64,000 nt of DNA from Balanoglossus misakiensis (GCA_040954595.2 CM082590.2:7874001-7938000); one strand, 5' to 3'. Counted from the first letter of the stretch, positions 43,701-56,460 are shown. A program made the numbers and translations. Notes: a model not told the origin generated them from the sequence alone.

Positions 43701-46700
43701 CGGTGACCGTGATTAAATGTAAACATGATTTTGAAAGTTTTACTCACAGTTCGAATGTATGTACTCACGCACGTCAGTCAGTATGCGTGACGTTTCGCGA
43801 AAATAAAGAATACAAGGTCATTGTCAAGTAAACTCAAATCAATAAATGAGGCTACTGGAAAATAAAGATACAAAAGCTTTTGTGGACATTGGGGAAATTA
43901 CTTTATTTTGACGACATTGCGATTTTGTGATATAGACAATAAGTGTGTTTGTAATCAGAAAATTCGCACATGTGCAGTTAAGACAATCCTTCCCCTTTAA
44001 GAGTTTTTTTTATACTTTTTTTTCTAATATTTCCGTTGTTCAAACCACAGGACAAAATTAATTGATCACAGCAATCCATGCATATAAAATATCTCAGTTG
44101 TGTGTTTGTATTGGTGTGAGTTGAACAAAGCATGCTTGACTGAATCTGGAAAAAAAAATTGCGAAAAATTATTACGTGGCGAAAATGGATTACTGAAAGC
44201 TACACGTGTGTGTTTAGGCTGAAATGTACGGGTGAGGCCGTGTCAAGCCAGCATATTGGAGATTTCTGCAAAGCAGGCTGGTACAGGGGTGACTATTGAT
44301 GTGTTATAACCATATGGCGTGCAGGTTATTAGCGGAACTAGTAGGGATAGACCATTAGTGGTTAAGGGGGAGGGGGAAGAATGTGGGAAATAGGCGAATT
44401 CATTCGGGGGAAATTGATCGAACTTGTCATTCTATTTATCCACCCACCAAGATTAAATTTCTCAGTTTTCGGGTGTGCGACTAAGTACGTGAACAGCTCC
44501 AACATTGCAACTAGTGTCAGAATTTGTTCGCAAATCGAGCATGGCTACAAGCTATAAATAACTCCACTCCACTTGTTATTGCATTTGCGTGACTCATATT
44601 TGTCTCAAAGTACAATTTTTCAGGTCATATGGAAGTGTGTGGTCATCAATCATAAATTTATTGTAAAATAGTGTGTAAATAGGGGTGTTGATTTACGACT
44701 TATGTCATCAATACAGATGAATTTTCACGAACGTTTGAGAAAAGAGCGAATGGAACTGTAATATTTGCATAAATTTGCATTACGCATTTGAAATTGATTA
44801 GCCATTGAACATTGATTGTGGTCAGTGTGTGGTATCGACAAATGGGAAAAAATAAACTGTTCACTGCATAAAAAAGTCACACTCATAAAGCGTACCCTGT
44901 CATCCTGTTCAGAATTTTGGATTTCTACCAGTACATACGACAGATTCTGAGTATTTTCTTACAAATTTTGAAACGGCCTTGATCTGGAGAATTTTAACAC
45001 CAAACAATGCAAACCATTGATTACTCGACACATGATACACGCGGAGTGCTTTGCTCATTTGTCTTGTGTTTTTGTAGCCATGACAACCAGCGCAAGCCCA
45101 AAACAGAGTATAAATTATTCTCGATCGAGTCAACGGAAAACTTGCGATCTGATAAGTTGTGCGCATACCTGTGTTGGTATTCCATTGCCCAACTCTACAT
45201 TCGAGCAACACGTGATACGTTTAGAATTTGTTGAAAATGGTATTTTTGATGTGCCGTGTGTTTGTAATTGATACACTATATGTGTGGCAATGCGCATCAA
45301 TTCTTCAGGTGCCTTTTTCGCTCAGTCAATTTTTTCGTGGGTTCAACATCACTAATACAGCACAAAATTTGTTAATCACAAAAAAATAGTTAGTTCAAAA
45401 ATCATGGTGGATTATTTTCTGTGAATCATTTACAATGAGAAATATTTCTCTTGAAATCTATCAGCATAACTTTGTGAACACGTCAGCCATTTTACCTATT
45501 TTGATACAATTGCATACATTCGAGAATAATTGACCTGGGGTCAACAAACTTTACGAGTGGACATCACTCTGTTGCCAGGCGGACGAGACCAGTGTTTTGG
45601 ATAAATATTCTCAAGTAGTTTCTTTTTGTTATGTTTGTCTTTTTTTAACGGTAAAAATTGCTATTTTTCAGTGGTAGCGCTGTACGTCTTATTTCGGTCG
45701 AATGGCGAATGGTTTATAAATGTCGTAGAGTTTATATTTACGTTTATTCACTCAGAGTATGTGGAAGATACTTCTGCATGTATGAAAAGTGCTTTTATTA
45801 ATAGTACATGTGTCTGTTGAATAAAAATATATTCACTATTATGGTATTTAAGACAAGGACTATATATAGTGTTGTATTGTCTTTATATATATAACAGAAA
45901 AGGCTGCGAGTTTCGTATTTGTCTCTGAAAGCGCTGTAAACTCGTTTTTTAGGGACCATTGGTTTTTACCATGGGACCTTATGGGATCGGTTGCGTCTGT
46001 ATGTATGGATGGATGTATGTATGTCTGTATGTCCGTCTACATCAAAAACTTGAAAACCGCTGCGCGTATAACCTCGATATTTGGTGTGCAGATGCAGGCT
46101 GGGCTGTAGATGGGAGTTTGTTCAAATGAAGTTGTCATTGCCAAAAATATGCAAATTAGCTGGAAAAATGTGAATTTGGTCAAAACTCAGTAACTCAAGA
46201 ACTACTGTTTTTTTCTTCGACAGGCGAAGACACTATCAGCCGAGGTGGAGCCGTTTGTTCCGAGTCACAATCCACCGGGTGCCCGGAAAGATCCGTTGGC
46301 CGCTGGCGATTCTGTGACCGCCCCGTCGCAGCAGCCGTCGCAGCAGCAAGCGTCGCAGTCGCTGCCACCGCCCTCGGAGCTCATGCACAGCGTACCCAGC
46401 CGCAAGGACTCGACAGCGAGCAGCTCGACTCTCGGAGATCTGCCTGCGTATATGACAAACTGCTACCCGTTTGTGCAAGAACAGAGGTAAGCGGTAATCG
46501 TTACCGTTAAAGGGCAACAATCGTCTAATGCACATGTGCCAAACTAGAGACTCTGGTTACAAAAAGTATAGAGTCAATGCAAAGACAGTGTGCTGTCCTA
46601 ACAACAGACAAGATGGCGGCGACCATAGTCTGTGTCGGAGATCGGGAAACAACAGCACATTGGGTGAAAAGACCAGACAAAACTAAAGTCTACTCATATG

Positions 46701-49700
46701 ATGCACATAAAATATGAAAGGAAGCGAAGGCAGTCCACTATTTGAATGTATCGAACACAAAATTTGCTGAATAATTGAATTGGACTTTATATACACACAA
46801 AATTACGCACATGTGCAAGACGTAGGCCTACAATGACCTTTAACCCCGCCCCTAAAAAACAGAAGTAGGCTCGCATTCAGAATTCTCAACTTTCGTCTAG
46901 AAGTGCTGTGCAAACATCTCCCAGACAGCTCTCTACGTTCCCAAGGTTACTTCACATAACAGTCACTTCAAAGGAAGGAACTCTTGAAATTATATTGCTT
47001 GGCTAACTACTTGTTCATTCTCCAGTGCTATTAGGATACATTTTTTATCCGTTCTAGTTTCTTTGTAGTCTCAGTGAGCCGATCAGCATAAATAATCGAT
47101 CAAATGAAACTAAAATGGCCGAAATAATGTCAAATGTGACTGATTTTGTCCTTGTAAAGTAGCGTACGACTTAGGGACAGATTTTGGACAAATATTTCTG
47201 CAAACATTTCAATTCTTTGATGTATTGAAGTGTGTCTGGGGTCATTTTGGATCAAAGAAGAAAACAGTGTTCACTGTTTTGATTTCATAAGAATCACTTC
47301 CTTTTCTCCATAGAGTAAAACACAGATTGGCGGCCATTTTGAAATTCAAAATTGAGATAGTTTGCACCCCAAATTCAAAAATTTACACGGTGACCCGCAA
47401 TTTTCACTCGTGATTTTAAGAGCGAATAATCTGAAGTTGCCTTGAGAAAAATAAAAAGGTTTGTTGTTGAATTTCAAGACTACAACCGTAATATTTTCAC
47501 CTTTTTTTTTGCAGTGCAACTGATGTGAGGTGGCAGGCAGGTGGCCCCCCACCCCACGGCTCACTACAACACCCTTACCCGTCTTACAGCCCGCACCCGG
47601 AGTTCTACGCCGCGGCGCCCCCACCAGTCTACCCGGGCTACTATCCAGGGTACCCAATCACCCCGTACCCGGGGGGGTACCAGCCCCATCAACTACCCCC
47701 GGCCTACCCGCAACCGTATCTCCACAAACAGGGAGGTGGCCGACACAACAAGCAGCAAGGTTATAGGCAAAACAAGGTGAGTGGACAACCCTATAATCGC
47801 CATGGTTTGGTCCAAATCCATTGCGAACATGGACCTCTATATACAGAAATGGGGGTGAAAGGATGTACGAGCATTTGCAATTTGTCTCTTCTAGGATCAC
47901 TTTAACCCTTTTACCCCCAGTTCGCTGTATAGAGGTCCAACTCTACCATAGAAAAACAATAGAGTTGGACCAAACCATGGTGGTGAAAGGGTTATTAAGA
48001 ATGGCTAGAAAACCCACCTCTGCTGTTGGCATTTTCATGAAGTTTTACACAAAGCTCAACCAAACGTTTCTGTGGTTATTGGTAAACTCAAGACCCTGGT
48101 CTGGCTTAGCAGTTTATATGAGAGGACATTCTCATGTGACATAATATAGACAACACATAGCCAATCATGTTAAACCGCATAATATTACAATTTTATTAAA
48201 CCTCTGCACCTATTCTAGTTTCATACAAAGCTTGACTTGAATTACTTGCTATCAACCCATTGCTACAGTAACAAAGTCTCATGAGATCTCTCAAATAACA
48301 GAAAATCATCTCTTGCATGTCATGTTGTTTTATTTAGCCACCCCTATAAATATTTTCTTGTTTTGTAAACTACAGAATAACCGAAGGAAGAACAAATCGC
48401 AAAGTAGCGACAGCAAGAGCGTAGGTGTCCAAAAGACGGCTAGCGGTGAGAAAGTGATTATACCGAGCAAGGACATCAAGAAGAAAACCAAAACTGTCAT
48501 CTTTGTGGACGTTTCTCAACAAACAGGTATGTGTTTCAAACTGTAGGACACCCTCAGTGATTTGTAGGGTGGGATTTTTCTGTGAACAGCGACATGTAGT
48601 GTTGTTTGGCGGTCACACCTAATTTCTCTGTCTGTACTGATTGTGTATGTAATTCATTACTAGGATTTAGTCTGGATTTGTGAACTTTAGTTTGAGTGGT
48701 TTTTGGTCAGTCAGAGATGACATAATTGACACTTGGTTCTAATGAAATTTTTTTGAAATAGGTCAAAATATTGGAGGAAAAATCTGTATTTTGTATGTTT
48801 ATCAGTTTTGGTGCAATTTGGATTTAGCAAATTCTTGATTTATAATTGCGTGTCGTGAATTATGGCTTGAAAATGTTGTAGGTGTGTAAAACAAGAACTC
48901 TGACCGTAAGTTGGCTTGGCGTAGAATAATTTTGACTGAGTTAGGGGTGATTGTTATCTCTGTGCTGGGGAGTCCTTGAAGTCCGAGGACATTGGTCTTC
49001 CATGTTGGATCTCAGTGGGTGTGTGTCCGTGTTTGAGAAAAAAATGGCACCATCGAAAGGCAGTCACATGTGCGTCCGTACATGAACGGGAGTTGGAGAT
49101 CAAACATCAGGTATTTCAATGCAAACTGGTTGTGTACATGTTTATGTGGTGTTACTAGCTCGAACATGTTCTGGGTGTGAGGGGGCTACAGTTGGTCGTG
49201 GTACCAGCAGTGTTTTATAATCTGTAACATCTGCTAACGTTAGTTTTAACTAAAAGTAGGTCAAGTCGGGTCAGGTCAAATAGCCAGCTGAAATGATGTC
49301 ACATTTTAGTGGAGAACACGAGTCTTTGAACTTGTGCATTATTCATATCCTGACTGTTGCGACCATGTTTGTCTGTCAATAGAATCTCCACAATGGGCCA
49401 GTATTCAGACCATTGTCCCAATTTTATTATTTAGGTGGACCAGTTTTGTCTCTCTCAACTCATTTAAATTTGTTTTGTTGTGCGAGGCATTCATTATGGT
49501 CAGTGTCCCTAATTTTGGGAGAAAGAGTTAATATTTGTAGTTGCGCAATTGTTTTTAACATAGATATACTGCACTGTGTGTATTTTGGCCATGTGGTCTT
49601 ATCTGCTGAGATAGTAAAGATAGTGGTTATCAATGCTGTTTGTTAAATCAATAGAATGGTGTAATGTCCGTCTGATTTTGATTAAAGTCTGGCTGTTGAC

Positions 49701-52700
49701 CCTGTATTGGGTTGCAGAAATGTCAAACTGATGTTGTTGGAGATTTAGAAAAGAGGAGTGTTTCTGTTTGACCTTGGCTTTCTTGTGTTCCAAATTGACA
49801 GTTGGGGCGGTCATTTTGGTTGTGTAAAGTCTGTCTGAAAAAGTCAACACAACTGGTACACATTTATTCGAACAGTTTTGGGTATAGTAGTTGTGGATTC
49901 TAACTGCCATATGTGTGAAATTCTTACTATAATGATTCAGTATTGGTTCAGCCTCACTGTTGAAATGTGTTCATGCATATTTAGCACGGTTACCATGGAA
50001 ATTGGAGATCTAGCCAATCACTGATTTTAGTGGGAGGCCATGTGAAAATAAGTTCAGCACAACAAGACTAGATACACTCTTTTAACCATATATGGGCATA
50101 TTACAGGTGATTGTAGTCCTTTAATTTTCTAAATTTACTTTTCAGATTTTCCTGAGGACCTAGCCAGTCAATCGCTATCTGAACGACCCAGCACGTTTAG
50201 GAAAACTAAGGCGAAAAATCGTCGGAAAACCCAAAGCCAGCAGACGAGACGAACAAACGTTTCATCAACAGACTCTGAGGCTGACGAGGCGCAGGTGGAC
50301 AGCGATAGCGGATACAGCAGTCCGAAACATTGCCGGAATTTGAGCGCCGGGAGCACACAGGGAATAGTGACGCAGGACGCGGCCACGGGTACGGCCATCG
50401 CGACGAAATCGTCGACGTCGTCCGGTGGTGTGAACTCGACCGATAAGGGAAACTCTCAGGCAGCGATGGCGTCGACGTCGTCGACGGCGATGTCGTCGTC
50501 CGGGGCTGCGAAACCGATGAGCTACGCGGGGATTGTCGCGAAGCCTGTCATGGTTGCCCCGGCGACGAGCGAGAAATGTGTTAGCGACAGTGAAAGGACT
50601 AGTACGGACGCGACGCCGCAAACGAACAAAAGTGTGCAAAGGAACCGTAGCAGCCAGCGGGCGAACGACGCGACGAACCGGACGGACATCGTAAGTCCAA
50701 CAGACACGCTCAACAGCAGTATGAGCAGCAGCGGCGTCTCGCACGAAGCGCAGACCAAGAAGAAGAAGCGACAGCGCAAGCGGAACAAGTCCAAGGACAG
50801 CGGGAGATCCGCGCACTCCTCCAGCAACTCAGTCGTGCGGGCGGAGCTCCCGGTTGCCCCGGCGACCCCCTCGGAGCCCGAGCTCGGCGTCCTGCGCTTC
50901 GAAGACGACGAGGAGTACCCCGATCTGCCGTCCAGCTCCGTCAGCCAGCAGAGCCTCGCCACCGAGGGCGCTGCCGCACACCAACCTCTGAAATACAGCA
51001 TGGTTGTCCAACAGGCACCCACGGCGCAACCCTACAAGCCGCTGTCACAGGTAAGGGTGCTTTTAACCCCTGTCACCACAATGGTTCAGTCCAAAGCCAT
51101 TGTTGTCTATGGGAAAGTTGGATCTCTAAAGAGGGAACTAGGGGTAAAAGAATTAATATTATCAACCCGTTTCAAACAAATTTTTTGTCAAGTAAATTGC
51201 CCCACATTCTTTGCTTAGGGTGGGGCACATACATGATTTGGGAACCCTAGTAATAATTTTGTTCTCATGGTAAAAATGTTGCTATTACCAGTAACTAGAC
51301 TGCATTGTATGAAGGGGATCCCTGGTAAAATGTCTGGGGAACCTAGGTAACATTAACCAGGGTAACGCCCTTAACAAAAATGCTGTACTATGGGAAATTC
51401 CTTCATGCTATCATCTGATCATCATGTAACTTTTAAGCCGTACAACTTTGGTAGTAAGAGAAATAAAATAACCATTTTTGACGCTAATTTTTATCCCCAT
51501 GAACAGGAGCCACTGTCTCTGATTGAAGAGAAGAAGAAGATCTCCCCCGAGGATCTCATGTCCCCGGAGGCCGCGGTCAGTGGAGTGAAGGAAGGTAAAA
51601 ACGCCAAGAAGAGACGAAAGAAGGCACTGCTGGCAACACAGGCAGCCGCGCAGGAGTATTCAGAAATCACGGCCGAGCAGAAGCAACTACAGGAGAACAT
51701 GAAGAGACCGCATAAACGAACGAAAATGCCGATCGAGTATGATCTGGGAGATATGCTGGCTGCGCTCGAGGTGAGTGGAGGTCCTAAGCTTGTAACAGTT
51801 TTTATACTGTTTGTATTGAGCTGTCAGTATTTTTGTTGTGTTTCAAGTACAGTCAAGTCTGGATTAGTGGCCACCTCTATATAGTGACCACTTGTCTATA
51901 GTGGCCATGTTGTTACACTTACAGTGACTGTAATTTACATGTGCATTGATTGACCTGTCTATAGGCAGCTTGTCTATAAAAGGCCAGTTTAGGAAAGTCC
52001 CTTGACTGGCCACTATAGACAGGTTTGAATCGACTACACTTGTTAACTTATTCTGCTTGTTGACAACTGTTGGTCGACATAAATGCAGTGGCTGGTGACC
52101 TTGTTGACAAATACCACAGATTGTGACTGTCTTTCAATATTCTTGTTTTGTTTTGTTTTTTCCTCGCAGCGACAACAAAAACAAGAACAGAGGAGTAAAG
52201 TGCACACAAAGACTGTACACATGGCAGCCCCTGTATCGACAACCATGGGGGTGGATGATATGTCCTCCACTGGAGCCAAACCGAAAAGGAAAGAGGTAAG
52301 AGAATACTGAGAGAGAGTTGATTACAGACAAAGCTTTGATCGTGAAACGGCCAGTGCAGTATGCAGAATCTTATGCACATGCTTATCCACATGTACAGTA
52401 AAACCTGTCTCAACCAAACTCTGTCTTATCTGACACCTGTCTATACCGAATATACAGTAAAACCTGTCTAAACCAAACAGCAAACGGACTGAAGAAATCG
52501 CTGTTTGCAGAGCTGTCTGGTTTATAGAGATTCTATGGTTCTATGTCAAAGGGACGGGAAAATGTGTTCAGTATAGACTTCTTTCCAGATTAGACAGGGT
52601 TTAGTTTAGACAGAGGTTTTACTGTATTTGTTTCTACAGCTATTACGTGACTCAACGCAATACACTGCAGTAGTCTGCATACGCCATTTTATTCCAGAGA

Positions 52701-55700
52701 AGGCCTATTGATTTATGATGTTTTTTTTGTCGTTTTTAGCAATTCTCGGAATTAGTTGACTCATTCCGTAGAACATTGATTTGTCTGCATTTGACATTTT
52801 ATTCCAGAGAAAGCCTATTGATTTATGTTTTGTTTACCGTTTTTAGCAATTCTCGGCCAATCCACTGGACAGCAGCGCTCCGGCCAAACGGGGCAAAGAG
52901 AAAGAAGGAGCGGCCAAGAAGAAACCCAGCACGCTGAAGCGAGTGATTTTACGCGAACGGGAAGAGAAGAAAAGATTACGGATACTCGGGGAATGCGCGC
53001 TGTCTGACGACGACAGTACTAAGCCGGCGTTGCAGAGTGGTAATGGTGTGATGGAAGATGATGTTGGACTCTCACAGCTCTCGCAAGATGGTATGTACGA
53101 TAGGAACTCTCCAAGACCCTGTGAGATATATTGTGGCTAGACAATTTATATGTGATGTCATTCTCGTGACATAGGACAAGTAAAACATGGTCCATAATGA
53201 TCAATAGCACAATAGTTAAAAACTTATACTTTTGAGGTCAAATTCTTGCCACCCTAAGCAGGTATTTACTGTGTGCTAGGGAGTCAAATCACAGTGAATG
53301 CATTGTGGGTAAAAAGATTGACATCTCACTGTAGTAGAAGTGTGAAGAGATGATATATAACCTTGCTGCATGTCTTCTTGCTGTCTGATATTTCTGTCTG
53401 TGTAGATTGGCACATTTTGTTTTTTGTGCTACAAAATTTCTTCTAGCCTAACACTAATCTTCTAAACTCAAATTTTTAAGACATGACGAAATTATTTATG
53501 TATGAAAGCATCGTAGTCTGTCCGTTAGAAGGATTTTTCACAAAAGTGATAAAAATTTGTCATTTTTTTTTCTGTCCAGGAATTAGCGACAAGGGCTCCA
53601 GTATCAGCCTCAGCCAATCACAGAGCGAGGTGTCGCCGGTCAGTCAGATGTCACCAATGAGCATGAGTCCCTTATCACCTGGGTCTCCCCTCAGCTCGGG
53701 GTTGCCCAGTCCGATTGTCGGCCTGCGGACCCCGTCACCGAATGCGGCGATCCCAAACATCCACAGCCGGAGATTCCGAGAGTAAGTGTAAAAAATTATT
53801 TTCAAGCATGTCAGGAAAATCTCTTGGATGTTTTCAGTCTAAGAATTATTGTAGCCACTTCTTGATTGAAAGGTGGTGCAATTCACTCTTTGCGAATCTA
53901 GTGACCGCAAGTATAGTATTTGAGCAGTGAGTCTTGTATAATGTATGTAACCAACAAACTGTTCAAAATAGTATTTCTTGGATGTGGATTTCAATAGTTT
54001 CGTATGCGTAGTTGGTCAAGAACTGAACAGAGAATTGTATTTCCTGACTATGGCTATTCAAAATGTGTTCTGTAACCTGCCTCACAGAAAATCATCTTTG
54101 TACGGGTTTGGCGACAGCGAAAATGGACAGTTTCATTTTTGCGTGTTTCTTCATGCAGCTCTTGTAGCTACAATTGCTGTAAACCACGCCACCAGTGGTC
54201 AGGTGAACTAATACCTTTATTTTTGTCCTTCCTTGTTCAGGTACTGTAATCAGATGTTAGATAAGGACATAGATTCATGCTGTACAACTCTCTTACAATC
54301 ACTGTGTAAATTTCACGACAGACAGTACCATAAAGATCCCACCAAGGTAAGTCAGTTTGCGCATGTTTTTTAACCCTTTCGCCCCCAGCTCCCTGTATAG
54401 AGGTCCAACCTTACCATAGAAAACAATGGGTTTGGACTGAACCATGGTGGTGAGAGGGTTAAAGGGGAAGTGTCGTCCGGACTGCACATGTGCAAATTTC
54501 AGTGTCCCAACTCGTGTGAGAAATCTGATCCTATGTCCTTAGTGGTGCAAGATTCTATTAGACCCAAATAACTCATATATCTGTTTCTTTCTGACAGGCC
54601 AAGTCTAAAAGGCGTCTGGTAATGGGACTAAGGGAGGTCACGAAACATCTCAGGTTGAAAAAGATCAAATGCGTAGTAATATCACCCAACTTAGAGAGGA
54701 TACAGTCTAGAGGTATGTCCACTGTAAAATAAAGCAACAATTTAGATCTTGTGGCTCCTGTATGCTAGCTATGTCTTTGCTATGTGACCTGTAGTTATGA
54801 CAGTGGGTGTATAATCCAATATATTCCTGTTTTGTTATTCTAGGTGGTTTAGATGATGCACTGGACGCTATTATCAGCCTAGCTACCGAGCATAACGTGC
54901 CGTTTATCTTTGCGCTAGGCCGCAAAGCGCTCGGACGCGCTGTAAATAAACTGGTACCAGTCAGTGTTGTAGGAATATTTAACTATGATGGTGCTGAAGT
55001 AAGTCAAGGAGTTGTTTTACAGCAGCCTTTTCTATTGGTTTATTTTGAGTGTACATTATTGAATATTGTTTGGTGTTTAACCAATCACATGCAACTTGTG
55101 ATAATGCAGAGTGTGGTAACTTAGTACATTTTTCTTACACCTTTCTCTATTGGCTTGTGTAGAGTTCATTAGTATGAATAGCGTAAATTATCAAGTATAA
55201 GCTATGCTGTGTGTTCGGAAATTATTCCTTTGAGTTTGTGGAGTGATGTACAATGTACTACAAAGTAACAACCACATTGTTTGAAATGATGTACATTGTA
55301 ATACAAAGTAACAACCACATTATTTGCAATAATGTACAATGTAATACAAAGTAACACATTGTTTGCAGTGATGTACAATGTACTACAAAGTAACAATATT
55401 GTTTGAAATGATGTACAATGTAATACACAGTAACAACCACATTGTGTAAAATAATGTACATTGTTATACAAAGAAACAATGTACTACAAAGTAACAACCA
55501 CATTGTTTTTTGTGTCAATAGGAAACATTCCGAGATCTGCTTGAACTTTCCAAGAAAGCTAGGGAGGCTTACACGGAGATGGTGCAGAAATACCAGCAGG
55601 AAATAGAAGCTCAGACCGCGGCCAGGATCTCCAAACACCACCACCACATGGGACACAACCGCAACTTGTCCAACTGCAGCGGGATCTCCTTCAGCTCGGT

Positions 55701-56271
55701 CATCTCGGAGCCGATCTCGGAGAACTACCCGGTCCCCGAGCCGGAGGTGGACGAGTACGGGCGGGAGATCGAGGTTACATCGCAGCCGGAAATCGATTCG
55801 GCGCTGGCCAAGACATTGCAGGCGAACTCTGACCCCGTTGCCTTGGAAAAGACGGTGACGATGGAGGTTTTGAATAGTTTCGACGAGGACGAGTTGTCGG
55901 TTACGCGAACGACGCAACCCGGGGTGACGAAGCATGACATTGAATCGAGTGATGATGAGGAGGAGGAGGAGGAGGAGGAAGATGAAGAGGAGGAGGACGA
56001 AGGAATTTGCGATAAGGAACAGGAAGTGTGTGAATCGTCGTTTAAGTCTGCGGACAACGAACGCATTGTGAGCTGGGTCGCCGAGGCCCAGAGTTGCATC
56101 AAATCCTTGAAAATTACGGATATTGCAAACGAGGCTGTCAGGGGTAGCGGTGTCGCCAACGCTACGGTGGTGGTGGTGGAGAATGGTTGTCACGACGACA
56201 CGCTCACGGGCGAGCAACCAAGTCCTGAGGGCCGTAGTTGTAGTAGCCAATCGGAACCCTTAGCTAGTTAG
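34772..56271 (+). CDS. SECISBP2L: SECIS-binding protein 2-like (SECISBP2L-type)
   Basis: Thirteen coding exons: 34772-34801, 46224-46486, 47515-47776, 48376-48526, 50146-51050, 51507-51770, 52170-52295, 52847-53090, 53580-53781, 54241-54346, 54598-54712, 54844-54998, 55522-56271. Phases agree throughout and give 1,190 residues. Landmarks in order: LSAEVEPFVPS and CYPFVQEQR near the N-terminus; a Pro/Tyr-rich exon 3; VDSDSGYSSPKH; ATQAAAQEYSEIT and YDLGDMLAALE; KRVILREREEKKRL, matching the SECIS-interaction domain; IHSRRFREYCNQML; an L7Ae-type RNA-binding domain with GLREVTKHLRLKKIKCVVIS and IPFIFALGRKALGR; HHHMGHNRN and SFSSVISEPISE; a D/E-rich run and RIVSWVAEAQSCI at the end. SBP2 proteins bind the SECIS element in selenoprotein mRNAs and, with eEFSec, direct UGA recoding. 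The C-terminal motifs resemble vertebrate SECISBP2L more than SECISBP2. Exon 1 (MSHGGEKSPQ) rests on a GTAAGT donor and matching phase. Confidence 0.94.
37105..37170. repeat. TTAA-type element, copy 6 (fragment)
   Basis: Half-element with TGGTATGGTCCAACTCAATT and CATGGTAAAGTTGG, truncated by a G-run. Confidence 0.5.
42808..42838. repeat. (GT)n microsatellite
   Basis: A TGTGTG run interrupted by CTCT in SECISBP2L intron 1. Confidence 0.9.
45949..46200. repeat. Dispersed repeat with TATG tail-like tract
   Basis: Begins near GGGACCATTGGTTTTTACCATGGGA..., then (TATG)n, then a unique-looking AAACCGCTGCGCGTATAACC segment. A shorter related copy with the ACCATGGGATC...TGCATCTGTATGTATG pattern occurs at about 31303-31360 in MIC13 intron 3. 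It ends close to the exon 2 acceptor of SECISBP2L. Confidence 0.5.
47100..47345. repeat. Dispersed repeat containing AAAATGGCCGCCAATCT motif
   Basis: The right part (ATTGGCGGCCATTTTGAA at 47328-47345) recurs on the other strand at 58037-58060 and in diverged form at 61685-61715. The flanking AGTAAAACACAG/CTCTATGGAGAA sequence is also shared. Class unknown. Confidence 0.45.
47786..47863. repeat. TTAA-type element, copy 7
   Basis: Located 10 bp after the donor of SECISBP2L exon 3; core CGCCATGGTTTGGTCCAAAT. Copy 8 lies 38 bp downstream in inverted orientation. Confidence 0.7.
47902..47994. repeat. TTAA-ended element, copy 8
   Basis: Left end TTAACCCTTTTACCCCCAGT, right end GGTGGTGAAAGGGTTA. 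Nearly complete, in SECISBP2L intron 3. Confidence 0.8.
49985..50110. repeat. Dispersed repeat, inverted relative to 33074-33235
   Basis: Contains GAGATCTAGCCAATCACTGA, GGAGGCCATGTGAAAATAAG and ACCATATATGGGCATATTAC. The complementary order is seen at 33074-33235, and a looser copy at about 2990-3080. In SECISBP2L intron 4. Confidence 0.55.
51063..51156. repeat. TTAA-ended element, copy 9
   Basis: In SECISBP2L intron 5, 12 bp after the donor of exon 5. TTAA is present at both ends. The interior carries ATGGTTCAGTCCAAAGCCAT and AGAGGGAACTAGGGG. Confidence 0.8.
51849..52035. repeat. ACAGTcAAG...TGTCTATAG inverted-repeat element
   Basis: In SECISBP2L intron 6. Nested inverted copies of TAGTGGCCAC/CTGTCTATAG around a short centre, ending ACAGGTTTGAATCGACT. 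Possibly a relative of the CAGTAAACCTGTCT family. Confidence 0.5.
52395..52625. repeat. CAGTAAACCTGTCT element, copy 3 with a nested end
   Basis: Starts ACAGTAAAACCTGTCTCAAC and ends TAGACAGAGGTTTTACTGT. A second internal start ACAGTAAAACCTGTCTAAAC at 52454 suggests insertion of one copy into another. In SECISBP2L intron 7. Confidence 0.7.
52675..52858 (+). repeat. 107 bp tandem duplication that includes the exon 8 splice acceptor
   Basis: The stretch with ATTTTATTCCAGAGAA..., ending CGTTTTTAGCAATTCTCGG at 52749, is repeated ending at 52856 with CCGTTTTTAGCAATTCTCGG. The downstream copy is the true acceptor of SECISBP2L exon 8 (52847); the upstream one at 52739 duplicates the acceptor and the first 10 exon bases. 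The 107 bp offset would shift the frame if the upstream acceptor were used. Confidence 0.85.
54370..54462. repeat. TTAA-ended element, copy 10 (best preserved)
   Basis: 93 bp with TTAACCCTTTCGCCCCCAG at the left and GGTGGTGAGAGGGTTAA at the right. In SECISBP2L intron 10. Confidence 0.85.
55244..55510. repeat. 43 bp intronic minisatellite
   Basis: About six diverged copies of a 39-43 bp unit (GATGTACAATGTACTACAAA, GTAACAACCACATTGTTTG) in SECISBP2L intron 12. It ends 11 bp before the exon 13 acceptor and therefore fills the expected branch-point/polypyrimidine region. Confidence 0.85.
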
Positions 56272-56454
56272 CGTTAGCCACGGAATGTGTCTCAGTGTAG
56301 AGTACACTCCAGTAGACAGACTAGAAACGAGAAACTGGAAGATTTTCTTTTTGTATTTTTCACATGATGTTTGAGTAATGGGCCGTTAGAGTGAGTTATG
56401 CATGTGTACGTATATATGTTAACAGGATTTGCTGAATATCAGTTTTGAATGACC

Positions 56455-56460
56455 AATAAA
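56455..56460 (+). terminator. Polyadenylation signal candidate for SECISBP2L
   Basis: AATAAA 184 bp after the stop codon, followed by a T-rich and GT-containing stretch. Confidence 0.6.

Larger units (their letters stand above)
34802..46223 (+). other. 11.4 kb first intron of SECISBP2L
   Basis: No coding exon with splice sites and family resemblance was recognised. It holds a TTAA-type element fragment (37105-37170), a poly-T/poly-G run (38090-38116), a (GT)n tract (42808-42838) and a dispersed repeat at its 3' end (about 45949-46200). By size and position it is the most likely place for enhancers or an unannotated alternative first exon. Confidence 0.6.

Noticed and set aside
50265-51022. 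Minus-strand Arg- and Ser-rich open frames
   Set aside because: Antisense shadows of GC-richer SECISBP2L exon 5.
24782-54487. Recurring MVQSKPIVFYGKVGPL open frames
   Set aside because: They recur because they lie in copies of the TTAA-ended short element; too short and position-independent to be a gene.
55258-56250. 330-codon minus-strand open frame
   Set aside because: Antisense to SECISBP2L exon 13 and the intron 12 minisatellite. The plus strand has a spliced, family-consistent frame.
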